DNA of 64,000 nt from Candidatus Chryseobacterium colombiense (GCA_029203185.1 CP119310.1:744001-808000); one strand, 5' to 3'. Shown: positions 52,078-61,686, counted from the first letter of the stretch. Numbers and translations are program-made. Notes: generated from the letters alone by a model not told the origin.

Positions 52078-52881
52078 ATGAATAATAGTCATTTTGGAGC
52101 CGTTGAAGAAGAAGATGCTGCGTTTTACGTATATCATGTTCTAACCGGAGATGTAAAAACAGAGATTCATCATCACAGCTCTGCACAATTAGTATATGCA
52201 GAAGGCGGTATTGTACATGTTTTTACAGATTTGAAACATTGGTATTTACCTGCAAGATGCTTTATGTGGATTCCGGCAGGAACGCCTCATTATATTTTTT
52301 CGACCAGTCCGAAAGTAGATTTGTATAATTTTTATTTTAAAAAAGAAGACAATGAAAGTGGCTTTTTTGATGAAATCAATATCTATTCTGTAAGCCATCT
52401 TCTTAGAGAGATGATTTTATACACCAAAGACTGGGATGGGAAAATCACAAAAAATGACGGTTCAAAATATTATTTCCTTAAAGCCTTAAAAGGAATTTTA
52501 CCTGAAAAAAGAGATAAAAAATTAGCATTTCCTGTTCAGCATCCCTTTCCTAATGATGAAACTTTATTGAAGGTTGCACAATATATTCATGCAAACCTTG
52601 AAAAGCCTTTAACCATCGAATCTACGGCAAAAGAATTCGGAATGAGCACAAGAACTCTATCCAGGAAATTTAAAGAAATTTTGGGGATGAATTATATTCG
52701 TTTTTTACGTGCTTTGAGGATTACACGTTCGTTGGAACTGATGTTGGAAGGAAAGTACAATATGTATGAAATTGCCATGATGGTAGGGTACAACAGTCTT
52801 TCCTCTTTCAGCAATATCTTTAAAAAAGTAATTGGAATCCCTCCTACAGAATATCTGCACAAACTTAAAGATGATGATTAA
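52078..52881 (+). CDS. AraC-family transcriptional regulator
   Basis: This 267-residue protein has an N-terminal cupin domain (about 20-100, HHHSSAQLVYAEGGIVHVF) and two C-terminal helix-turn-helix units (about 165-260). Examples are LTIESTAKEFGMSTRTLSRKFKEILG and YNMYEIAMMVGYNSLSSFSNIFKKVIGIPPTEY. The start at MNNSHFGAVEEED is preferred because the cupin domain begins soon after and a -7-like TACCTTTA (52066-52073) ends just upstream; an ATG at 51967 would add 37 unlikely residues. It is divergent from the efflux operon and probably controls it. Confidence 0.88.
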   Translation: MNNSHFGAVEEEDAAFYVYHVLTGDVKTEIHHHSSAQLVYAEGGIVHVFTDLKHWYLPARCFMWIPAGTPHYIFSTSPKVDLYNFYFKKEDNESGFFDEINIYSVSHLLREMILYTKDWDGKITKNDGSKYYFLKALKGILPEKRDKKLAFPVQHPFPNDETLLKVAQYIHANLEKPLTIESTAKEFGMSTRTLSRKFKEILGMNYIRFLRALRITRSLELMLEGKYNMYEIAMMVGYNSLSSFSNIFKKVIGIPPTEYLHKLKDDD

Positions 52882-52900
52882 AATCGTCACCATATAAAAT

Positions 52901-52930
52901 AAAAAACCACTTCAAAAGAAGTGGTTTATA
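52901..52930. terminator. Terminator of rpsF-rpsR-rplI and the AraC gene
   Basis: AAACCACTTC (52904-52913) pairs with GAAGTGGTTT (52918-52927) around AAAA. The T-run is best on the minus strand. Confidence 0.85.
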
Positions 52931-52953
52931 TATTGAGAAAAATCTCGTCTTGA

Positions 52954-53463
52954 TTAAGCTTCTTCAGAAGGAGCTTCTTCTTTTTTAGCAGGAGCTGCTT
53001 TTGGAGCTTCTACCGGAGCGTCAGATACGATATCGAATTCGAAGTTGTACTCAACGTTTCTGTGCAATCTGATGTTTGCAGTTACTTTACCAGTTCTCTT
53101 AATTGTGTTCCCTGGAATTTTGATGTATTTCTTCTCAACAGAAACTCCAGCTTTTTCTAGAGCAGCAGAAAGATCTGCATTGTTGATAGATCCGAATAAT
53201 TTGTCACCAGAACCTACTTTTGCAGGAATAGTGATAGAAGTTTTCTTCAATTGCTCAACTACAGCAGTTGCAGCAGCGATTAATTTAGCTTCTTCTTCTT
53301 TTCTAGCCTCTAAAGTAGCTTCTAAAGCTGCAATGTTTTTAGGAGTAGCTAAAAGTGCAAATCCTTGAGGGATTAAGAAGTTTCTTGCATAACCAGGCTT
53401 TACGCTTACTGTGTCGAATTCAAGACCTAAGTTTTCTACGTCTTTTTTTAGAATAATGTTCAT
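52954..53463 (-). CDS. rplI: 50S ribosomal protein L9
   Basis: This 169-residue protein binds 23S rRNA with its N-terminal domain (1-50, ILKKDVENLGLEFDTVSVKPGYARNFLIPQGFA). A long central helix (about 50-75) and a C-terminal domain follow. The last 20 or so residues are a Pro/Ala/Lys/Glu-rich tail (EAPKAAPAKKEEAPSEEA), an extension beyond the usual 148-150 residues that occurs in relatives. It is the third gene of rpsF-rpsR-rplI. Confidence 0.97.
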   Translation of the reverse strand: MNIILKKDVENLGLEFDTVSVKPGYARNFLIPQGFALLATPKNIAALEATLEARKEEEAKLIAAATAVVEQLKKTSITIPAKVGSGDKLFGSINNADLSAALEKAGVSVEKKYIKIPGNTIKRTGKVTANIRLHRNVEYNFEFDIVSDAPVEAPKAAPAKKEEAPSEEA

Positions 53464-53570
53464 TGTTGTTGTCCTTTTTAGATTTTAGATGTCTAAAATC
53501 AAGTTAGAATTAATTATGTATTCAGCAACAAAAGAAGAGATTGCTCTCTTCTTTCATTTATTTTTTTGTC

Positions 53571-53873
53571 TTATTTCAATAAGTCAGCTACGTAAGGCAT
53601 TAAAGCTAAGTGTCTAGCTCTTTTGATAGCAGCAGAAACTTTTCTTTGGTATTTCAAAGAAGTTCCAGTGTATCTTCTTGGTAAAATTTTACCTTGCTCG
53701 TTTACGAACTGTAATAAGAAGTCAGGATCTTTGTAATCAACGTGCTTAATTCCGAATTTTTTGAATCTACAATATTTCTTTTCAGATTTTGTATTGATAT
53801 CTAGTGGAGTAAGGAATTTTACTTCTGATTCTCCTCCAGCTGAGGCTTGTTTAGCCATTTCATCTATTGCCAT
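53571..53873 (-). CDS. rpsR: 30S ribosomal protein S18
   Basis: This 100-residue protein has the conserved S18 core CRFKKFGIKHVDYKDPDFLLQFV and LPRRYTGTSLKYQRKVSAAIKRARHLALMPY, with a short N-terminal extension (KQASAGGESEV). It sits with S6 on the platform of the small subunit. Second gene of the operon; the gap to rplI is 107 bases and to rpsF 31 bases. Confidence 0.98.
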   Translation of the reverse strand: MAIDEMAKQASAGGESEVKFLTPLDINTKSEKKYCRFKKFGIKHVDYKDPDFLLQFVNEQGKILPRRYTGTSLKYQRKVSAAIKRARHLALMPYVADLLK

Positions 53874-53904
53874 GTCTTGTCGTTTTAAAAAATTGGGTTA
53901 ATAA

Positions 53905-54246
53905 TTAAGCTTTAGCTGCTTTTACTTTAGTTCTTCTAGTTACAGCGTACTCAACAGCATGTTTGTCAAGTTTTGTAGTAAGGTAACGAATTACTCTTTC
54001 GTCACGTTTGAATGCTAATTCTAGATCAGCAACTACAGTACCTTCTCCTTTAAATTCGATTAAAGTGTAGAATCCGTTCTTTTTCAATTGGATCGGATAA
54101 GCTAATTTTTTTAATCCCCAGTTTTCTTTAGCAACGATTTCGCAGTTCTTTTCTTTTAAAAGATCTAGAAATTTGTTCACTGCTTCCTCTACCTGTGACT
54201 CAGATAGAACGGGAGTTAAAATGAAAACAGTTTCGTAATTGTTCAT
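53905..54246 (-). CDS. rpsF: 30S ribosomal protein S6
   Basis: This 113-residue protein has the S6 fold signature YETVFILTPVLSESQVEEAVNKF at the start and KNGFYTLIEFKGEG and RDERVIRYLTTKLDKHA later, ending in a short basic Ala/Lys tail. It partners with S18 in the small subunit. First gene of the operon. The promoter upstream is the clearest in the window. Confidence 0.98.
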   Translation of the reverse strand: MNNYETVFILTPVLSESQVEEAVNKFLDLLKEKNCEIVAKENWGLKKLAYPIQLKKNGFYTLIEFKGEGTVVADLELAFKRDERVIRYLTTKLDKHAVEYAVTRRTKVKAAKA

Positions 54247-54280
54247 AATGTTAAATGAATTTGTTAATTATTTCGAGGTG

Positions 54281-54311
54281 CAAAAGTAGAAAATATATTT
54301 GTAATATGCAA
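54281..54311 (-). promoter_or_regulatory. Promoter of the rpsF operon
   Basis: On the minus strand: TTG (54311-54309), exactly 20 bases, TACTTTTG (54288-54281). A leader of about 27 bases follows before the ATG at 54246. Confidence 0.75.
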
Positions 54312-54402
54312 TATGAAAGTAGATTTTATTGATTGTAAATGTGAATAAGTCAAAAAAAATTTCATAGAACCCCTTCTCGAAACTCGAAACTTGCAGCCAA
54401 TC

Positions 54403-55755
54403 TTATTTCTCAGCCCTGATTTCGTTCAGGAAATTTACTTTTATCACATCATATAACGAATGTCGGCTCACCAGAATGGAAGCGATTGAAGAAACCATTC
54501 CTGCTAACATAAGGTGGAATATCAGAGAATGTCTGTCGGTCATTTCTAAGACAATAATGGCAGATGTAAACGGGGCTCTTGTAATCCCGGTCAGAAAAGC
54601 AACCATTCCGGCGAGAACCACTACGTTGGTTTCATTGGGGCTTAAATGAATAAATCCGGAAATCACGGATCCGATACTTGCTCCGGCGCTTAAAGCAGGA
54701 GCGAAAATTCCACCTGCGCCTCCGGAGGTAAACGATAGGGCAGGACCTAACATTCTTAAAACAGGAACATACCATTCTTCATGTTTATCTTTTGTAAAAA
54801 GTACCCGCTCCATAATTTCTTTTCCTGAGCCCAGAATTTCTCTGTTGATAAAGAATGCTACCGAGGCAATAACTAAAGCACTAACAACCAGAAAAGCAAC
54901 GTTGGCTCTGTCTGTTTTTAGTTTTCTTTTCTTCCAGTCATTCATTTTTAACATGGTTACGGAAAGCTGGCTGGCTAAAATTCCTGCAGTTCCCGCAACT
55001 AAAATAATAGGAAACATTACTATTAATGAAACATCATTCGTTTTCGGATATCCTAAATATAAATAAGAGCCTGCTAAAGTCTGGGCAGTCAATCCTGCAA
55101 TAATAACAGCGGTAAATAAAGCTGTTTTAAAGTAATTGATATGCGTTTTAGAAAGTTCTTCCACGGCAAATACAATTCCTCCAAGAGGAGTGTTGAAAGC
55201 CGCCGCAAGTCCGGCTGCAGCACCCGTCATGATCATGTTTTTCTTGGAGATTTTTGGCCACCATTCAGGAAGATATTCGTTGACTTTTCTGAAAACGGAA
55301 CCTGCCACCTGAATAGTAGGACCTTCTCTACCAACTGCGCCACCACCAATGACCAAAACAACAGATGAAATAATTTTAAAAACAATAATCTTTAAACTCA
55401 AAAGGCTTCGGATCTTTTTATGCTCTTTCGGATTAGCCAGCTCTACAGCAGCCATTACCTGTGGAATTCCGCTTCCTTTGGCATTAGGAGCAAATTCTTT
55501 TACCAACCACCATGAAAGGACAAAGCCAATCGGAGCAATGATGAAAATCATCCATGAATGCCAGTCGAGAATGAAATGAAGAAGATTTTCACCCCATGCA
55601 AAACATTTAGCATATATTACGGCAATAAATCCCGTAATCACCGAACCAATCCAAAAGGGAATCGCCTGAAGCAGATTGTATTTCAGTTGTTCATTCCGGA
55701 TATTATCGAAAGATTTTTTCAGAGATCTTTGGATGAGAGATAAAAATTTCAGCAT
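54403..55755 (-). CDS. ClC-family chloride channel or antiporter
   Basis: This 450-residue membrane protein has the three ClC selectivity motifs: KGSGIPQV (about 94-101), VGREGPTIQVAG with the gating Glu (about 142-153), and GGIFAP (about 349-354). It should be a homodimer in the inner membrane, exchanging chloride for protons or conducting chloride. Proton antiport depends on a second inner Glu that I did not place with certainty. No CBS domains follow. Monocistronic. Confidence 0.93.
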   Translation of the reverse strand: MLKFLSLIQRSLKKSFDNIRNEQLKYNLLQAIPFWIGSVITGFIAVIYAKCFAWGENLLHFILDWHSWMIFIIAPIGFVLSWWLVKEFAPNAKGSGIPQVMAAVELANPKEHKKIRSLLSLKIIVFKIISSVVLVIGGGAVGREGPTIQVAGSVFRKVNEYLPEWWPKISKKNMIMTGAAAGLAAAFNTPLGGIVFAVEELSKTHINYFKTALFTAVIIAGLTAQTLAGSYLYLGYPKTNDVSLIVMFPIILVAGTAGILASQLSVTMLKMNDWKKRKLKTDRANVAFLVVSALVIASVAFFINREILGSGKEIMERVLFTKDKHEEWYVPVLRMLGPALSFTSGGAGGIFAPALSAGASIGSVISGFIHLSPNETNVVVLAGMVAFLTGITRAPFTSAIIVLEMTDRHSLIFHLMLAGMVSSIASILVSRHSLYDVIKVNFLNEIRAEK

Positions 55756-55797
55756 TTGGGAGGTTTGAGATATAAAAATACGTGTTTTTTGCAGATC

Positions 55798-56427
55798 TTA
55801 TATTTCGTGTAGAAATTTAGAAACAATCAAAGCATTATCTATAGAAAGTTCTTTGGGCAAACCGAAACTTAGAATGTTATTTTTAACTTCCAGTTCAAAA
55901 TCTTCATCAGGAAAAGATTGTATAATTTCTTTTCTTTTTGAAGTTAAAAAAGTCATTGTTTTAAATTTATCGCTTCCTAAAACATAAAAGTCTTTAAAAT
56001 CGCGGTCATTAAAGTTGATCGAAAAACGGTTGAAAATTCCTGCCACTTTATCTATTAATTTCTTTTTATGAACAGAAATATAACCATAATCTTCGGTTAT
56101 ATCTTTTAATCCCCAAAGCTGCAAAGTGTCATATTCAACAGGCATTTTACCGCCTTTCCATGTTTTTTGAATTTTACTGACTACAAAAAGATAAAAAGAA
56201 TGTTTTTGGTCTTTATCAGTAATAAAATAACAGATCCTTGGGATGAATAGTGAAAAAGGGTTTTGAATATCTGAACTGAATTTACTGTATAATGAATCTT
56301 CAATATGAACTACTGAAATGTTATAAACCTCGAAAAGCTTATCGTAAATTTCAAAAATCAACTGTTCTTCTTCTTTGGAAAAGTCAAAAAGTTTATTACC
56401 ATTCAGTTTTCTGAAATCAAGATCCAT
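55798..56427 (-). CDS. Hypothetical protein
   Basis: This 209-residue protein matches no family that I recognise. It has no signal peptide or membrane segment. It is acidic and aromatic with probable alternating strands and helices (SLFIPRICYFITDKDQKHSFYLFVVSKI, YGYISVHKKKLIDKVAGIFNRFSINF). It carries no Cys-rich or nucleotide-binding motif. A -7-like TACATTTA (56456-56449) stands before the gene. It lies 42 bases after the ClC gene start on the same strand and may lead into it. Confidence 0.7.
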   Translation of the reverse strand: MDLDFRKLNGNKLFDFSKEEEQLIFEIYDKLFEVYNISVVHIEDSLYSKFSSDIQNPFSLFIPRICYFITDKDQKHSFYLFVVSKIQKTWKGGKMPVEYDTLQLWGLKDITEDYGYISVHKKKLIDKVAGIFNRFSINFNDRDFKDFYVLGSDKFKTMTFLTSKRKEIIQSFPDEDFELEVKNNILSFGLPKELSIDNALIVSKFLHEI

Positions 56428-56615
56428 TGTATTAAATATTATTGGATTTAAATGTAATGCTAATATCTTAAATTTCCAAGAAGGCTTTATGAATGTAAAA
56501 CCTATTTGGTTTATTGTGAATTTGGTAATTAATTATTATTTTGTTTGAATTATTTTTAATTTTAAAATGTGGTATAAATACTATTTTTACTAAAAGACTA
56601 GTTGTTGATGCTAAA

Positions 56616-56643
56616 TAAAAAATCCCAGCTTTCGCCAGGATTG
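56616..56643 (-). terminator. Terminator after the serine hydrolase gene
   Basis: On the minus strand AATCCTGGC pairs with GCTGGGATT (two G-T pairs) around GAAA, followed by TTTTTT. Confidence 0.75.
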
Positions 56644-56669
56644 ATTTTTAATTGATTTAAAGTTAAATA

Positions 56670-58100
56670 TTAATTCTTTTTCATTACATCTTGTATTTTG
56701 GTAATCATATTTCCTGCGTTGGTGTTTTCAGGGTTTAATTCTAAAGATTTTTTATAGTTTTCTAAAGCTAAAGTATAGTTTTTAGTTGAAAAATATGCTT
56801 CACCCAAGCTATCAAAAGCGTTTGCTGATTGGGGATTTTCTTTGGCATTTAAAGCAAAAACTTTTACAGCCTCATTAATTCTCGAATTCCTTATTAAAAT
56901 ATAACCGATATTATTTAATGTACCTTCAAAATTCCATTTTGGATCTTTTGCTTTAATGGCGTAATAGTTTTTTTCAGCATTCGGATTGTTGAGCTTGGCA
57001 AACCCGGCGATAATTGATTCTTCTGCTAACAGATAATTATCAGTTAAATTTTTATCTACAATGGCTGCAACATGATTAATAATATGATATTGTTCGGGAA
57101 AAAAGTTATATCCGTTTGACATCATAATAATTGCCATATTATTTTGTGGGAAAAATCTGAAGGCACTCACATTTCCGCCAGAAAAACCATAGGATGGAAT
57201 ATTATTGGCTTTACTGATTTCCCAGCCATAGGCAAAAACATCTTTTTTATTTCCATATTCAAACGGTTGCCACATCATATCTTTCGTTTTCTGATGTAAG
57301 AAATCTGTTTTACTTAAATGGTTGCTCCATTTTAAAAAGGCAGGTAGAGTAATAGCTATTCCATTTCCCGGATATGCTTTTTTTCCTTCAACATCGGTGG
57401 ACTTTACATATTTTTTAGTGTCCGAATTGTAATTATACTTTGTAATACGATTTGGGATTTTTTCAAGAGCATTGGATGAATAAACAACTTGATTTTTAGA
57501 ATCAGAAAATTGATTATTGAGAATAAAATCTTCAAAAGACTGTCCGGTAATTTTTTCAATAATCATTGAAAGAAGCATATAATTCGTTTGATTATATCTG
57601 AATTCATTCCCTGTTTCAAAGTCCATTTTTTCTCTACTCAAACGTTCAATGGTTTTAGGACCTGAATATTCGGGCAAAATATCACTAAATGCAACAAAAT
57701 CAGGCATTCCTGAAGAATGGGTCAAAAGGTTTTTTACTTTTACATTCTGCCACTCTTTTGGAAGATTGTCAACATATTTCGAAACATTATCTTCTAAAGA
57801 AAGTTTTCCCTGTTCAATCAGTTGAAAAACGCCCACATCGGTCATTAATTTTGAAGTAGAATATATTCTGAACATTGAACTTGGACTTACCTTTTTAGCA
57901 TCTTCCAAATTTTCTGTACCGTAATATTGCTCAAAAATGACTTTACCATCTTTCATGACACCAATCGCTAAACCGGGAATTTGATTTGTTTTGATAGCTT
58001 CTTGTAAGTAATTATCAATTAATTTAAATTGATTGGTTTGCTGCGAAAAAGCAGTGGCAGAAATATTTATAGCTAAAGCGGTCAGGAGAATTTGTTTCAT
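56670..58100 (-). CDS. Class C beta-lactamase-like serine hydrolase with TPR tail
   Basis: This 476-residue exported protein has a signal peptide ending TAFSQ (residue 20) and a serine hydrolase domain (about 25-360). The SxxK motif is STSK in MFRIYSTSKLMT (about residue 83) and the YxN motif is YNQTNY (about 164). A tetratricopeptide region (about 400-475, SLGEAYFSTKNYTLALENYKKSLELNPENTNAG) follows. The family (penicillin-binding-protein-like) includes D-amino peptidases and esterases; true beta-lactamase activity is not implied. Periplasmic location is expected. Confidence 0.88.
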   Translation of the reverse strand: MKQILLTALAINISATAFSQQTNQFKLIDNYLQEAIKTNQIPGLAIGVMKDGKVIFEQYYGTENLEDAKKVSPSSMFRIYSTSKLMTDVGVFQLIEQGKLSLEDNVSKYVDNLPKEWQNVKVKNLLTHSSGMPDFVAFSDILPEYSGPKTIERLSREKMDFETGNEFRYNQTNYMLLSMIIEKITGQSFEDFILNNQFSDSKNQVVYSSNALEKIPNRITKYNYNSDTKKYVKSTDVEGKKAYPGNGIAITLPAFLKWSNHLSKTDFLHQKTKDMMWQPFEYGNKKDVFAYGWEISKANNIPSYGFSGGNVSAFRFFPQNNMAIIMMSNGYNFFPEQYHIINHVAAIVDKNLTDNYLLAEESIIAGFAKLNNPNAEKNYYAIKAKDPKWNFEGTLNNIGYILIRNSRINEAVKVFALNAKENPQSANAFDSLGEAYFSTKNYTLALENYKKSLELNPENTNAGNMITKIQDVMKKN

Positions 58101-58204
58101 ATATTTTTAAGAATGTTGATTCATATTTTATTTAAGACAATTGAAAAAAGTATACTATTACATTGTTTGTCAGGAGTTGTTGTAAAATGTTACAGATTCT
58201 GTCA

Positions 58205-58239
58205 ATAAAAAAACCTCCGAAAAAATCGAAGGTTTTGTA
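58205..58239 (-). terminator. Terminator after the E2 gene
   Basis: On the minus strand AAAACCT-T-CGA pairs with TCG-G-AGGTTTT, followed by a T-run. It lies about 70 bases beyond the stop at 58311. Confidence 0.7.
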
Positions 58240-58310
58240 TTGTAAAGATATTCAGATAAGTTTAATATGACAATCAAAATCATTTATAACTTATCATTCA
58301 TAGTCTATAA

Positions 58311-59621
58311 TTAAATTTCGGTATTCAGATCCCAGTTTTCTAGGTAATCGTGAACGTGTTTCAACATCATTCCGCCCAGAGATCCGTCTACCACTCTGTG
58401 ATCATAAGAGTGAGACATGAACATTAAGTTTCTGATCGCAATTACATCTCCGTCAGCTGTTTCAAGAACTGCAGGCTTTTTAACGATTGCTCCAATAGCT
58501 AGAATAGCCACCTGTGGCTGAGGAATGATCGGAGTTCCCATTAGGTTTCCGAAGCTTCCTACGTTAGAAATTGTATACGTTGCTCCTTGAGTATCTTCAG
58601 GTCTTAATTTTTTATTTCTTGCTCTGTAAGCCAAATCATTGATTGCTTTCGCCAATCCTGAAAGTGACAGTTGATCTGCATTTTTAATCACAGGAACAAT
58701 AAGGTTTCCGTCCGGTAAAGCTGTTGCCATACCAATATTGATATTTTTCTTTTTAATGATGTTTTCACCATTTACAGAAACGTTGATCATTGGGAAATCC
58801 TGGATTGCTTTTACAACAGCTTTCACGAAAATAGGCATGAACGTTAGTTTTTCACCTTCACGTTTTTCGAAAACAGCTTTATTTTTGTTTCTCCATTTTA
58901 CAACATTGGTAACATCTGTTTCAATGAAAGAAGTTACGTGCGGTGCGATTTGTTTAGCTTTCACCATGTTTTCAGCGATGATCTTTCTCATTCTGTCCAT
59001 CGGAATGATTTCGTCACCTGCTGCAACAGGAATGGTAGAAGCCGGAGCAGAAGCTGCTGTCGGTTGTGGAGTAGAAGCTACCTGTACAGGAGCCGCTTGT
59101 GGAACAGGTTGATTTCCTCTGTTTTTAACGTAAGCTAAAATATCTTCTTTTGTAATTCTTCCTTCTAAACCGCTCCCTTTAATCGTTTTCAGTTCAGATT
59201 CGGAAATATTTTCTTGTTGTGCAATTGATTTTACAAGTGGAGAAAGATAAAGATCTCCTGAAAATTCTGTTGAAGCAGCCGTTTGAAGAGGCTGTTCAAT
59301 TGTTTTTAAAGTTTCAGCATCCGGAGTTGCTGCCGGAGTTTCAGTTTTTACATCTTCTGCAGCAGTATTGCCGCTTTCTCCTTCAATTTCTAAAATAGCA
59401 ATAGCTTCACCTACTTTTGCAACTTCGTCTTTCTGCTTCAAAATCTTTACGATTTTCCCTGAAACAGGTGTCGGAACGTCTGAATCTACTTTGTCTGTTG
59501 CAATTTCTACTACGGAATCATCTTCTTTTACGTGATCGCCTTCATTGAATAACCAAGTGATAATAGTAGCTTCCATAACACCTTCTCCCATGGAAGGAAG
59601 CAATAATTTGTACTCTGCCAT
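58311..59621 (-). CDS. Dihydrolipoamide acyltransferase (E2), probably branched-chain type
   Basis: This 436-residue protein has one lipoyl domain (1-80) with the lysine in TDKVDSD. It also has an E3-binding domain (about 125-165, SPLVKSIAQQENISESELKTI, GLEGRITKEDI) and a catalytic core (about 205-436) with MSHSYDHRVVDGSLGG. It is the E2 of a 2-oxoacid dehydrogenase other than the sucAB complex at 35.7 kb. The MGEGVMEATI lipoyl start is typical of the branched-chain or generic flavobacterial type. E1 and E3 genes are not linked. The -7 box TATATTTG (59649-59642) stands upstream. Confidence 0.9.
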   Translation of the reverse strand: MAEYKLLLPSMGEGVMEATIITWLFNEGDHVKEDDSVVEIATDKVDSDVPTPVSGKIVKILKQKDEVAKVGEAIAILEIEGESGNTAAEDVKTETPAATPDAETLKTIEQPLQTAASTEFSGDLYLSPLVKSIAQQENISESELKTIKGSGLEGRITKEDILAYVKNRGNQPVPQAAPVQVASTPQPTAASAPASTIPVAAGDEIIPMDRMRKIIAENMVKAKQIAPHVTSFIETDVTNVVKWRNKNKAVFEKREGEKLTFMPIFVKAVVKAIQDFPMINVSVNGENIIKKKNINIGMATALPDGNLIVPVIKNADQLSLSGLAKAINDLAYRARNKKLRPEDTQGATYTISNVGSFGNLMGTPIIPQPQVAILAIGAIVKKPAVLETADGDVIAIRNLMFMSHSYDHRVVDGSLGGMMLKHVHDYLENWDLNTEI

Positions 59622-59684
59622 TTTTAATTTTTAGATTTTGACAAATATATAAAAAAAATCGGTTTTTTTATGAAATGTATAATT

Positions 59685-60512
59685 TTATGAAAATTCGATG
59701 TAAATACTCTCTCCTACATTCATTCCGAATAAGCTTTTTGCACCGTTTTTTTTGCTCCCTTTATAGATGGTAAGCTCCAAAAGCTGACTGTCATTGAAGA
59801 TTGCTGCGGACTGACCATGATATTCGGTTTCTCTTTCCCAATCCGAAACAACTTCCGTATGGCTAGAAAAAACTTTTGAAAGGGCTAAGTTTCTAAATTT
59901 AATAGTGAAGTTTTCGTATCCGTTTCCAACACTTTCAAAAAGATCTTTACTGATATTTGAAATGATATTTCCGAAATTATCAATATAGGTTACTTCTCCG
60001 ATGATCATCTTTTCAGATTCGTTATATACAGGTTTCGGGAATAAAAGCTGCTTGGCGGTATCAATTTTCCGCCCGATAACTCCGGGAAGTCCTCCGTTCG
60101 CTAAATGTACGGCTGCCGGAACGAAAACATCTGTTGAAGTAAAATTAACGATATCATCAAACCTGTTATTTAGAGTGATTTCAAAAATTGCTTCCGGCTT
60201 AATATCGAAAAATATCAAACTTAAAAGGCCATTATCAGCCGCAATAAAGTAATGACCATCTGCTTTGTATAAAATATTTTTTCTTGATTTGTGCTGAAAG
60301 CTGTCGACAGAAATAATATGAATACTGCCTTTTGGAAAATGTTTATAAGCGTTTCTTACAATATATGAAGTCTGGATAAGGTTGAAAGCCTGAATATCGT
60401 GGGTGATATCAACAATATTAACCTTCTGATTCAGAGAAAGAATGCTGCCTTTTACAGCGGCAACTCTGTAATCCAAATTTCCGAAATCTGAAGTAAGGGT
60501 AATAATTGACAT
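59685..60512 (-). CDS. SAM hydroxide adenosyltransferase (DUF62)
   Basis: This 275-residue protein belongs to the fluorinase/chlorinase-like family, most of whose members split SAM with water into adenosine and methionine. LTSDFGNLDYRVAAVKGSIL (residues 6-25) holds the substrate Asp, and VDITHDI, SVDSFQHKSRKNI and FTSTDVFVPAAVHLANG follow. The halide site residues of true fluorinases are not apparent. It is divergent from phoH with 131 bases between; a -7 box TAAATTTG lies at 60546-60539. Confidence 0.9.
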   Translation of the reverse strand: MSIITLTSDFGNLDYRVAAVKGSILSLNQKVNIVDITHDIQAFNLIQTSYIVRNAYKHFPKGSIHIISVDSFQHKSRKNILYKADGHYFIAADNGLLSLIFFDIKPEAIFEITLNNRFDDIVNFTSTDVFVPAAVHLANGGLPGVIGRKIDTAKQLLFPKPVYNESEKMIIGEVTYIDNFGNIISNISKDLFESVGNGYENFTIKFRNLALSKVFSSHTEVVSDWERETEYHGQSAAIFNDSQLLELTIYKGSKKNGAKSLFGMNVGESIYIEFS

Positions 60513-60643
60513 TGATTGTTTGTAGAATAATAGAATTGCAAATTTATCTAAAATAAAAAGAAAGCCCGAAATATTCTGGAAAAGAATTTGATAAAAATTT
60601 CAAAAAAAGCTTTACATTTAAAATCTAAAAATAAAAATACTGC

Positions 60644-61600
60644 ATGTTTGAATTGACATATGATTTGGAAGATATTGACATGAAAATCTTCTATGGCGTT
60701 AATAACCAATTTTTCAATTTAATAAAATCAAGCTTTCCTACCCTTAAAATCACAGGAAGAGATCATTTTATCTTTGCGATGGGGAATCAGGAAGCGTTGG
60801 ATATATTTAAACAGAAACTTGATGATATTGTAAAATTTATTTCCAAGAATAACTCTATTGAACTTAAAGACGTTGAAAACATTCTCAATTTAAAAGATGA
60901 GAACGAAAAACAGCTTGTATTTGATCAGGATATTATTGTAAAAGGGGTAAATGGTAAAGTGATTAAAGCTAAAACCACCAATCTTAAAAAATTAGTAAAG
61001 GAAACTGAGAAAAAGGATATGGTTTTTGCGATCGGACCTGCGGGAACGGGTAAAACATACACAAGCGTTGCTTTGGCAGCGAAGGCTTTGAAAGATAAGC
61101 AGGTTAAAAGAATTGTTTTAACGAGACCTGCCGTAGAAGCGGGAGAGAGTTTGGGATTTTTGCCGGGTGATCTGAAGGAAAAATTAGATCCATATTTACA
61201 GCCTTTGTATGATGCTCTCCGCGATATGATTCCTCATGAAAAATTAGAGGGTTTTATTGAAAAAAAAGTAATTGAAGTCGCTCCATTAGCTTTTATGAGA
61301 GGAAGAACTCTGGATGATGCTTTTGTAATTCTGGATGAAGCTCAAAATACAACACATTCTCAAATGAAAATGTTTTTGACGAGAATGGGGATGAATGCTA
61401 AATTTATTATTACAGGAGATCCCACCCAAATAGATTTACCTCCAAAACAACAATCAGGATTGAAGGAAGCCATGAGAATTCTTCAAGGTGTAAAAGAGAT
61501 CGGTTTTGTACATTTAACCGAAGAAGATGTTGTAAGACATCCTGTGGTTAAGAAAATTATTTTAGCATATAACGAAGAAGAAAAGAGACAGAGAGATTAA
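60644..61600 (+). CDS. PhoH-family ATPase
   Basis: This 318-residue protein has an N-terminal KH-like region (about 1-85) and a PhoH P-loop domain (about 110-315) with Walker A GPAGTGKTY (about 133-141) and Walker B ILDEAQNTT (about 228-236). PhoH proteins are RNA-related ATPases, sometimes linked to ribosome quality or phosphate stress, and in many bacteria sit near ybeY; ybeY is not visible here. It is followed by the OmpW/porin-like gene with its own promoter, so it appears monocistronic. Confidence 0.93.
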   Translation: MFELTYDLEDIDMKIFYGVNNQFFNLIKSSFPTLKITGRDHFIFAMGNQEALDIFKQKLDDIVKFISKNNSIELKDVENILNLKDENEKQLVFDQDIIVKGVNGKVIKAKTTNLKKLVKETEKKDMVFAIGPAGTGKTYTSVALAAKALKDKQVKRIVLTRPAVEAGESLGFLPGDLKEKLDPYLQPLYDALRDMIPHEKLEGFIEKKVIEVAPLAFMRGRTLDDAFVILDEAQNTTHSQMKMFLTRMGMNAKFIITGDPTQIDLPPKQQSGLKEAMRILQGVKEIGFVHLTEEDVVRHPVVKKIILAYNEEEKRQRD

Positions 61601-61624
61601 TTTTCTATAAAATTTTGAAAACCC

Positions 61625-61654
61625 TTGATAAATCCGCAAAAAGTGATATATTTG
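61625..61654 (+). promoter_or_regulatory. Promoter of the first beta-barrel gene
   Basis: TTG (61625-61627), 19 bases, TATATTTG (61647-61654). It is a full match to the flavobacterial consensus. Confidence 0.75.
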
Positions 61655-61686
61655 CTCGCTAATTTTTTAGAAAAAACAAATATATC

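Noticed and set aside
56670..58100. Serine hydrolase as an antibiotic-resistance beta-lactamase
   Set aside because: The SxxK and YxN motifs define the wider penicillin-binding-like family; the TPR tail and sequence do not match known AmpC enzymes.
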